Positions 1 to 5,701 of a DNA stretch of 18,686 nucleotides are shown piece by piece. The stretch covers positions 1 to 18,686 of the forward strand of contig JBGOUJ010000081.1 in assembly GCA_041477005.1 (NCBI GenBank), given 5' to 3'. The position numbers and the translations under genes are program-made. This DNA comes from JBGOUJ01 sp041477005. Lineage in GTDB: Bacteria > Acidobacteriota > Terriglobia > Bryobacterales > JACQDG01. Positions within the stretch are counted from its first letter, which is position 1, and the number at the start of each line of letters is the position of its first letter. The notes beneath the pieces are model-generated. The model did not search any database and was not told the DNA's origin. It saw only the letters and a program-made list of their open reading frames with translations.

Positions 1-1221
1 AGCGAAGCGGCTGAGGATATCGATGGTTCGGGGACAGGACGCCGATCCATATTGAATGGATCGGCCGCGCTCGCTGGTCCACGACGGCCAGGCCGGATGG
101 ATGGCGATCTTTTTTTCGACGTAAGGCTGGATGGGCAAGATCACCGAACCGCCGGGCGGCGCTACGGGAATGTTCTCCGCCTTCATTGCCGCCATGTAGC
201 GGTCACGCCGCGTCTTGCTGTCAAATTCGAGGAACACGGCGGTACCCAGCTCACCCTGCGGATCGGGCAGCAGACGAAACCGGATGCCGGGCAGATCGCG
301 GATCCCATCGTAGACGCAGCGGGCATTGCTGCGCACAGCGCTGATGATGGTGTCCATCTTGCGCAACTGGGCCAGCAGGACACCGCCACTGAATTCGTTC
401 ATGCGGAAATTGGTGCCCACGAACACATCGAGCCGGGGTTGGCCGAGTCTCTTCTCGTGCGGACCCAACAACCGGCCGCCATCGTGGAACCGCGCCGCGC
501 GTTCGAACAAGGCGGGGTCGTTGGTCACGACCTCGCCGCCCTCGCCCGCGGTGATGGTCTTGCTCACTTGATTGCTGTAAATGCCGATGTCGCCCAGCGA
601 CCCCAGCGGGCGGCCTTTGTAGCTCGCCCCCACGCTCTGGCAGCAATCCTCCAGCACCTTGAGGCGGTGCTTGCGGGCGATCGGCAGAATGCGATTCAAG
701 TCAGCCGGATTCCCCTGGAGGTGAACGACTATGATGGCCTTCGTCTGGGGAGTGATCCTGCTTTCGATGTCGGCCGGATCGATATTGAACGATTCGTCGA
801 TTTCCGCGAAAACGGGCAAAGCGCCTGCGCGGACCACGGCGGTCATGTCCGAATGCCAGGTCCAGGCTGGGAGTATCACTTCGTCACCGGGTCCGATCTG
901 GAGAGCGGTAACCGCCGTTTCCAGGGCAGCGGTGCCCGAAGTGACCGCCAGGGCGTAGCGGGTCTGCATGCGCGCGGCGAATTCTCTTTCGAACGTCGCG
1001 ACTTTCAGGGCGCGCTCAGACCCGCGGAAGGGCAGGCCGGTTTCCAATACCTCCCCGAGTTCCTGTCGTTCTTTCTCATCGTAGTATTGAGGGCCCCAGG
1101 GCTTGCCCCTGAGGGGCTTCTCGCGTGCGGGCGATCCGCCTTCTGTGGCCGGTGCGGAAACCGCTGCATTCAGGGCTCCAGGCGCGGCCGCCAATGCTGC
1201 GAAAAAGTTCCTTCGATCCAT
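1..1221 (-). CDS. DegT/DnrJ/EryC1/StrS family PLP-dependent aminotransferase with Tat signal (3' end beyond the window)
   Basis: The frame is open for 407 codons and runs off the left edge, so the C-terminus is missing. This family transfers amino groups to keto-sugars or related ketones using pyridoxal phosphate. Visible motifs are VTSGTAALE near residue 93, EDCCQSVGASYKG near 191-203 (Asp192 and Gln195 fit the cofactor-binding acid and its partner) and SKTITAGEGG near 220-229, where Lys221 fits the Schiff-base lysine. The N-terminus reads MDRRNFFAALAAAPGALNAA, a twin-arginine signal, so the folded holoenzyme may be exported. I chose the ATG at 1221 because GAGAGG lies just upstream; an in-frame ATG at 1245 would add eight residues but has no such site. 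It sits behind the promoter at 1287-1314. Family assignment is firm; substrate is unknown. Confidence 0.9.
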   Translation of the reverse strand, partial: MDRRNFFAALAAAPGALNAAVSAPATEGGSPAREKPLRGKPWGPQYYDEKERQELGEVLETGLPFRGSERALKVATFEREFAARMQTRYALAVTSGTAALETAVTALQIGPGDEVILPAWTWHSDMTAVVRAGALPVFAEIDESFNIDPADIESRITPQTKAIIVVHLQGNPADLNRILPIARKHRLKVLEDCCQSVGASYKGRPLGSLGDIGIYSNQVSKTITAGEGGEVVTNDPALFERAARFHDGGRLLGPHEKRLGQPRLDVFVGTNFRMNEFSGGVLLAQLRKMDTIISAVRSNARCVYDGIRDLPGIRFRLLPDPQGELGTAVFLEFDSKTRRDRYMAAMKAENIPVAPPGGSVILPIQPYVEKKIAIHPAWPSWTSERGRSIQYGSASCPRTIDILSRFA

Positions 1222-1286
1222 ACTGGGCCTCTCTTTCTGATCCATCGCTCTCAGCAGGCGAGCATGTCGCCATTGAGCTACGGTTA

Positions 1287-1314
1287 ATTATAAATGACTA
1301 ATCGTACGTGTCAA
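1287..1314 (-). promoter_or_regulatory. Sigma-70-type promoter of the aminotransferase gene
   Basis: On the minus strand there is a perfect -35 TTGACA (1314-1309), a 16-bp spacer and a perfect -10 TATAAT (1292-1287). Transcription would begin near 1280, leaving a leader of about 60 nt before the ATG at 1221. The surrounding stretch is markedly more AT-rich than the rest of the window. This is the best promoter match I found here. Confidence 0.75.
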
Positions 1315-1359
1315 ATCGAAAATCAATGAGAATGAGATAAATTTTACACGGCGGTTAGC

Positions 1360-1383
1360 GGACAAATTGGACAAATAAGACAA
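1360..1383. repeat. Short direct repeat, GGACAAAT with 9-bp period
   Basis: GGACAAAT occurs at 1360-1367 and 1369-1376, followed by a degenerate third copy, AGACAA, at 1378-1383, giving a 9-bp period. It lies about 45 bp upstream of the -35 box of the aminotransferase promoter, so it could be a regulator binding site. No protein can be named. Confidence 0.4.
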
Positions 1384-1462
1384 CCAATGCTCTAATCGGC
1401 TTGTCACTTTTTCCGATCGGATGACCGCAGGAAGCACTTCAAAACACAGATTGGACCGCGAA

Positions 1463-1485
1463 ATCGTGCGGCTAATCCGCACGAT
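1463..1485. repeat. Perfect 9-bp inverted repeat (hairpin)
   Basis: ATCGTGCGG (1463-1471) is perfectly complementary to CCGCACGAT (1477-1485) around a 5-nt loop, CTAAT. No T-run follows on either strand, so it is not a standard intrinsic terminator. It lies between the 3' end of the GYD gene and the aminotransferase promoter and could stabilise an RNA end or bind a dimeric regulator. Confidence 0.5.
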
Positions 1486-1691
1486 ACGGTAATCCCCAGA
1501 CCGCGAGACTCGCGAATACCCCGGGACGGGAGATACTGGAGTTACTTTACCCGGTAGGGCTGACTGTTGTTGGTGGGCTCGTGGGCCCAGTACCCGGTGT
1601 TCTCGGTTGGGCGGGGGCGTCCCAGACCACGCTGGAAGCGGCAGGTCGAGTGCTGCCCGGATTCGACGTGTACGGAAGGTTGTGCAACTTA

Positions 1692-1982
1692 CTACAAGGC
1701 AGCAATTATCTTCCGGTATTCGTCTTCGGTGAACGCGCGCAGGGTCTCGGTCTGAATGGCTCCGTGGGCTGCAAGACCCAGGATTATTTTCGCGTAGGTC
1801 TCGTCGTTGGGCGCCTCGCTGATGGTGACGGCGTCGTACTGGCCCATCGTCATATAGAACGCCGTCATCTCACCGCCGGCGGCTTTGATCGCCTCTTTGG
1901 CCTTCTTGAGTCGCGTGGGGCTTTCCCTGACGTTCTCGATCCCCTTTTGCGTCCAGTGGAGCAACGTGATGTAGGTTGGCAT
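1692..1982 (-). CDS. GYD domain-containing protein
   Basis: This 96-aa protein matches the GYD family (PF08734-type) along its whole length. It opens with MPTYITLLHWTQKGIENVR, has the central FYMTMGQYDAVTI signature around residues 42-54, and ends with TLRAFTEDEYRKIIAAL, a typical family C-terminus. These small cytoplasmic proteins have a ferredoxin-like fold and no firmly established function. GGAGGT lies 6 nt before the ATG at 1982, a strong ribosome site. The stop is TAG followed at once by TAA. The gene begins about 20 bp after the remains of a broken kinase gene on the same strand, and unlike that neighbour it is complete. Confidence 0.93.
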   Translation of the reverse strand: MPTYITLLHWTQKGIENVRESPTRLKKAKEAIKAAGGEMTAFYMTMGQYDAVTISEAPNDETYAKIILGLAAHGAIQTETLRAFTEDEYRKIIAAL

Positions 1983-2003
1983 GGCAGGACCTCCTATGGC
2001 TGA

Positions 2004-2568
2004 TTATACGTGAAGTCGGTGCCCCTTCGCCGCGACCGGCGGCGAGACCGTCAACCGGATGGCGCGCGCCTTCGGCGGCGCCTCGCGGAAATGAATGGCG
2101 GCTAGGGCCAGCGTGGCAACAAGAAGCGCCGCAGTCGCCGCTTTCCAAACCCAGTGGGACGGGCTTCCCAGCCTGTCTTGGGCCGGCCCGGAAGCCTGCC
2201 CCACCTGAGCCACAGGGGGCCAGGGGGCGGCCTGGGAGACCGGGGCGGCTTGCACCGTGGTCGCGACGCCGCCTTCGGCGATCCACTTTAATTCGCTCGC
2301 CAGATCCCAGGAAGTCGATGCCGTCCTGGTGGCCGATGTCGTGCAGCGTGCAGATATTGGGGTGATTGAGGCTGGAGACGGCTCGGGCCTCGCGCTCAAA
2401 GCGTTGCCGCAGCTCCGGCCGGGCGGCCACGTGGGAAGGCAGCACCTTGACGGCCACGGTCCGATCGAGCCGCGTGTCTCTGGCCTGGTACACCTCGCCC
2501 ATGCCGCCGGCGCCCAGCGGCGAAATGATCTCGTAGGGGCCGAGCTTCGTGCCGGCGGAGAGGCTCAT
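2004..2568 (-). pseudogene. Serine/threonine kinase remnant with internal deletion, frameshift and missing sensor domain
   Basis: From the ATG at 2568 the first 87 residues are a good start of a bacterial Hanks-type kinase: the glycine loop GAGGMGEVY (residues 19-27) and the VAVK lysine (Lys41). After GHQDGIDFL, near 2307, the frame breaks. The next frame resumes at 2306 with DLASELKWIAEGG, which in intact homologues lies after the kinase domain, followed by a membrane segment (WKAATAALLVATLALAAIHF). The HRD catalytic loop, the DFG motif and the APE region are therefore gone. The second frame ends with a TAA just after the membrane segment, so the expected extracellular propeller is missing too. 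The start overlaps the preceding gene by ATGA, suggesting original translational coupling. It cannot encode an active kinase. Confidence 0.85.
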
Positions 2569-4175
2569 CGCTTTAGCCCCGCAGCCCAGTTCAGCACGAC
2601 TGTGATCGGCGCAGAGTTGTTCTCTCCTGCCTCCGTGTTGATCAGGAACCGCTTCCCGTCGGCAGCCGCGTCCCAGTGGTGCAGGCTGAGCGTAGTTCCG
2701 GCAAAGAGGGGAGCCTCGAAAAGGACTTTCGGTATGCCGGCTTTGAAGGCCGGATTCGTCGAAATATCCACTGCCATCAGCTTCCGGCCGGAAAAGTAGA
2801 GCAGCTCCTTCCCGTCGCCGCGCCAGCGGGGCTGCGTCCCGCCGCCATTCGAGATCATCCACTGCCCGCCGTTACTCTGTGACGCGGGAAACGGCCGAAC
2901 GTAGATCTCGGGAGCGCCCGATGCATCCGACAGGTAGGCCACCCAATGGCCATCCGGAGAGAACTGAGCCTGATCCTCCCGGAACTGGGTTTGCAGGAAC
3001 GGCGTAGGCTTGCGCTCGCCCGTCATAGGCAAAACCCACAGGTCGTAGCCGGTCTTGGGACTCACTTCTGCGTAGATCAGAAAGCGCCCGTCTCGAGACC
3101 AGTCGTGGGGATATTTATTTCCATTCGATTTGAAGAGAGGTTCTTCGGCGCCCGCGCCGCTCGAATCCTTTTCGTAGAGGTTGTAAACGCCATCGCGGTT
3201 GGAACCGAAGACGATGCGGCGGCCGTCCGGCGACCAGACAGGATTCGACTCGAAGGCGGGATCAAAGGTAAAGCGTGTGCTCCCTCCTCGCAGCAAATCG
3301 ATAAGCCAGATGTCGAAATTCGCGGTTTGCAGCTCGGTTCGCTGCGCCGCCACGCGCGTCGCATCCGGCGCCAGGGCCAGCGTGTTGTACGCGCCAAGGT
3401 CACTGGCGTAACCCAGCACTTTGCCTTGCCGGTCGAACCACGTGAGCCGGTTGACTCCGCCCACGCCAGACCGATAGGCCAGCGCTCCATTCGCCGAGGC
3501 TGAAAACAGACCCCGATTGGCGTATTGCCCCACCGGATCGGCGACCGGAACAGGGTCGCCCGCGAGCTCCAACTTAGCGGGGTCAAACGGCTGCGCCATC
3601 AGCGTGCGCTCTCGCAAAAATAGCAGGTAGCCGCGGGCCGGGTCGGCGGAAGCAGCGTATATGGCATACCCGGCATTCAGCACCCGTTTGGCGCGCTGGT
3701 CTTCTGGCTTTGCATCCACGGAGCCGACATAGATACCGGTGTTCTCGGCCCGTTGGGCTAGGCGCGTGTAGAGGAAATGGCGTCCGTCAGGCAGGAAGAA
3801 GGGATGGCTATGATATGTTTCCTCGGGAGCAAGGGCTGTGACCGGAGCGGCGATGCCCCCCGCAGCCGAAACCTTCAGGATGACGCCAAAGTTACTGCTG
3901 AACAGGATTACGCCATTGGGGTTCCAGGAGCCGCCGATGACCACAGCCGGCGCATCGCAGAGCGCTTGCGGGGGCCCGCCGGCCGCTTCGATCTTCTTCA
4001 GCTTTCCTCCTGCTGCAAATACGAGGAAGCGGCTGTCCGGCGACCAGAAGGGGAGGAGAAAAGCACCCTCGGTGCCAGGCAGAAGCCGCGGCTCGAGCGA
4101 ATCGAGCGAGCGAACCCAAAGAGAACTTTGACCGTTGGGGCCTGTCGCCGTAAATGCCAATTGGCGGCCGTCGGG
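2565..4175 (-). CDS. WD40-like beta-propeller (PD40/TolB-type) sensor half of an interrupted Ser/Thr kinase
   Basis: This is the extracellular C-terminal half of the kinase gene that starts at 5270, in the same frame and separated from it only by the TAG at 4176-4178. It has 536 residues of TolB-like propeller blades, visible as repeated FSPDG, WSPDSRFL and WSPDGRRIVF motifs, and ends KLMAVDI...LNWAAGLKR, as in intact homologues. No frameshift or second stop interrupts it. I see no good restart: a TTG at 4160 lacks a ribosome site, and without the kinase half the protein would also lack its membrane anchor. It is either a recent pseudogene half or expressed only by UAG readthrough. The stop overlaps the start of the next kinase remnant by 4 bp. 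Confidence 0.85.
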   Translation of the reverse strand, partial: PDGRQLAFTATGPNGQSSLWVRSLDSLEPRLLPGTEGAFLLPFWSPDSRFLVFAAGGKLKKIEAAGGPPQALCDAPAVVIGGSWNPNGVILFSSNFGVILKVSAAGGIAAPVTALAPEETYHSHPFFLPDGRHFLYTRLAQRAENTGIYVGSVDAKPEDQRAKRVLNAGYAIYAASADPARGYLLFLRERTLMAQPFDPAKLELAGDPVPVADPVGQYANRGLFSASANGALAYRSGVGGVNRLTWFDRQGKVLGYASDLGAYNTLALAPDATRVAAQRTELQTANFDIWLIDLLRGGSTRFTFDPAFESNPVWSPDGRRIVFGSNRDGVYNLYEKDSSGAGAEEPLFKSNGNKYPHDWSRDGRFLIYAEVSPKTGYDLWVLPMTGERKPTPFLQTQFREDQAQFSPDGHWVAYLSDASGAPEIYVRPFPASQSNGGQWMISNGGGTQPRWRGDGKELLYFSGRKLMAVDISTNPAFKAGIPKVLFEAPLFAGTTLSLHHWDAAADGKRFLINTEAGENNSAPITVVLNWAAGLKR

Positions 4176-5270
4176 CTAAAGGGCAAAAGCGACTCCAAAG
4201 CTGCCATGTTCCGGCGGCTGGAGCTGGAACCGCACCAGGTCGGTAACCGGCGGCTTTTCGCGAAGGTGGACGAGCGAGACCGCTGCGAGAGCGAGCAGGA
4301 GCGCGGCGGCGGCGGCGATCCAGGCGAGGGGGCGAGAGGGCAACTGGGGCGAGGTGGCGGCCGAGGGCCCGGCCGGCCCTGACACCGCGCCGCTAAGGGC
4401 TTCCTCAATCGCGATGCGCGCTTCGCCGATGTCACGGAGCCGGCGCTTGGGATCTTTATCAAGACAACGGCGCAGCAGCTTGCGGATCGCGGCGGGCGTG
4501 TTCGCCGGCAGAGCGTCGAGCGTTGGGTCTTTCATGAGCACCGCGGCTAGAGTCTCGGCCGCCGTCTCGCCCGAGTACATCTGTTTGCCGGTCAGCATTT
4601 CGTACAGCACCAGCCCAAACGACCAGATGTCGGCGCGCTTGTCGGCCGGCTTGCCTTTCGCCTGCTCCGGGCTCATGTACCCCGCCGTGCCCAGGATCAC
4701 CCCGGCCCGCGTAGCGGCGAGGCTCATAGTAGGGGAATTGGGCACGCTGCCGGAGACCGGGTCGTCGTCGAGCGCTTTGGCCAGGCCGAAGTCGAGCACC
4801 TTCACGGCGCCATCGCGGGTGAGCTTGATGTTGGCCGGTTTCAGGTCCCGATGGATGATGCCTCTCTCGTGGGCCGCTTGGAGAGCCTCGGCGATCTGTT
4901 TGGCGATGGGAAGCGCTTCGTCCAGCGACATGGCAGCAGCGCCTGGATGGCCGTCAGGGCGGGTGGCAATGCGCTCGCCGAGGGTGGGCCCTTCGACCAG
5001 CTCCATCACGAGCGCTCGAACGCCGTCCGACTCTTCGAGGCCGTAGAGCGACGCGATATTTGGATGATTCAGCGAGGCCAGCACCTGCGCTTCGCGCTCG
5101 AAGCGGGCCATACGCTCGGCGTCCTTCGAGAAAACTTCGGGCAGGACCTTCAGCGCCACGTCACGCCCCAGCCTTGCGTCCCGCGCGCGATACACCTCGC
5201 CCATGCCGCCCGCGCCGAGCGGCGAAAGGATCTCGTAGGGGCCGAGACGGCTACCGGCAGGGAGCGCCAT
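4176..5270 (-). CDS. Transmembrane serine/threonine protein kinase, truncated by an in-frame TAG after the membrane segment
   Basis: This Hanks-type kinase has all key elements: glycine loop GAGGMGEVY (residues 19-27), Lys41 in DVALK, HRDLKPANI with catalytic Asp142 and Asn147, DFG at 160-162, GTAGYMSPEQ at 194-203 and DIWSFG at 214-219. A single membrane segment lies at about 315-336. It would phosphorylate Ser/Thr residues of cytoplasmic proteins in response to its extracellular domain. That domain is cut off by TAG at 4176-4178, after FGVAFAL, exactly where homologues continue SPDGRQLAF. The encoded 364-aa protein keeps kinase and anchor but no sensor. I chose ATG 5270 (MALPAGSRLGPYEIL), the usual family start; ATG 5288 is in frame but overlaps a possible -10 box. 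Confidence 0.9.
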   Translation of the reverse strand: MALPAGSRLGPYEILSPLGAGGMGEVYRARDARLGRDVALKVLPEVFSKDAERMARFEREAQVLASLNHPNIASLYGLEESDGVRALVMELVEGPTLGERIATRPDGHPGAAAMSLDEALPIAKQIAEALQAAHERGIIHRDLKPANIKLTRDGAVKVLDFGLAKALDDDPVSGSVPNSPTMSLAATRAGVILGTAGYMSPEQAKGKPADKRADIWSFGLVLYEMLTGKQMYSGETAAETLAAVLMKDPTLDALPANTPAAIRKLLRRCLDKDPKRRLRDIGEARIAIEEALSGAVSGPAGPSAATSPQLPSRPLAWIAAAAALLLALAAVSLVHLREKPPVTDLVRFQLQPPEHGSFGVAFAL

Positions 5271-5275
5271 AGGAA

Positions 5276-5292
5276 CTACCGGTAGCATTATA
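5276..5292 (-). promoter_or_regulatory. Possible -10 box and palindrome at the kinase gene start
   Basis: A perfect TATAAT sits at 5292-5287 on the minus strand, but no good -35 lies at normal spacing (TTGTCC at 5320-5315 is 22 bp away). The perfect palindrome CTACCGGTAG at 5276-5285 lies between it and the ATG at 5270 and could be a small operator. A start at this box would leave a leader of only about 10 nt. Tentative. Confidence 0.35.
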
Positions 5293-5401
5293 GAACTGCA
5301 TCAGATTTCCCGTTGGACAATCTTGGCAGGGCTCAGGCGAGCGAACCAGCTTCGGTCCGTCGACAAGCGAGGCATTCGCAAGGTCTTTATAGTAGTTAGA
5401 T

Positions 5402-5577
5402 TCGCACAATACAGTGACGCGTGCGCCGACGTGGCGCACGCACTCCTGCGTGCCGCGTCGAGACTCGTCTCGACGCCCGGTGGCGCACAGGACAAGGGTC
5501 GAGACGAGTCTCGACCCGGCAGGCGGAAGCCCGCGCCACGTCATCAGCCTCGAAGCCTCTGTCACCGTATTGTGCGA
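5402..5577. repeat. Composite palindromic element, REP/BIME- or MITE-like (176 bp)
   Basis: The outer arms are near-perfect: 5402-5418 pairs with 5561-5577 with one mismatch in 17. Inside, 5428-5476 and 5496-5542 form imperfect inverted arms of 49 and 47 bp, both starting GACGTGGCGC when read inward. Each inner arm contains its own palindrome: GTCGAGACTCGTCTCGAC at 5457-5474 and GTCGAGACGAGTCTCGAC at 5498-5515. The element encodes nothing convincing. It lies between the enolase-family scrap on one side and the kinase promoter region on the other. I see no clear target-site duplication. The layout resembles paired REP sequences or a miniature non-autonomous transposon; copy number cannot be judged from one window. 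Confidence 0.8.
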
Positions 5578-5700
5578 GACGTAATAATCCAACATCAGGT
5601 CGAGGTAGGCGAACTTCGTGTGTTCGTTTTCGCCGGTGGCGATGCGGATGTCCAGGGCCGCGGCCAGCTCGGCGTAGCCGTCCTTGAACTGCGAGGTCCC
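5578..5700 (-). pseudogene. Fragment of an enolase-superfamily (mandelate racemase/muconate lactonizing type) gene
   Basis: On the minus strand, in a frame different from the upstream gene, 41 codons read GTSQFKDGYAELAAALDI followed by RIATGENEHTKFAYLDLM. This strongly resembles the barrel segment of mandelate racemase-like enzymes, where the Glu of the GEN motif is a metal ligand. The fragment begins directly after the TAG of the 885-aa gene and ends exactly where the palindromic element begins (5577). It has no start, no catalytic lysines and no C-terminus, and nothing matching it continues beyond the element. It looks like debris from a deletion. The family call is from motif recognition only. 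Confidence 0.55.
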
Positions 5701-5701
5701 T

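Larger units (their letters stand above)
1222..1691. other. Non-coding region of about 470 bp with several small repeats
   Basis: No convincing gene lies here. A 64-codon minus-strand frame at 1288-1482 contains the promoter and reads like random sequence. The region holds the aminotransferase promoter, a 9-bp direct repeat (1360-1383), a perfect 9-bp hairpin (1463-1485) and a 13-bp palindrome, CGCGAGACTCGCG (1502-1514). From 1540 to 1690 the DNA is GC-rich without a recognisable product on either strand. Confidence 0.6.

Noticed and set aside
52..1287. Long plus-strand open frame opposite the aminotransferase gene
   Set aside because: The minus-strand frame carries a full set of aminotransferase motifs; the plus-strand product has no recognisable domain and is a GC-driven shadow.
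1288..1482. 64-codon minus-strand frame in the gap upstream of the aminotransferase
   Set aside because: It overlaps the consensus promoter, lacks a ribosome site and shows no domain or signal.
1581..2003. Plus-strand open frame spanning the gap and the GYD gene
   Set aside because: Most of it is antisense to the GYD gene; the unique first part is too short and not recognisable.
5428..5542. CRISPR-like repeats in the palindromic region
   Set aside because: There are only two arms, in inverted orientation, with no regular spacers and no cas genes nearby.
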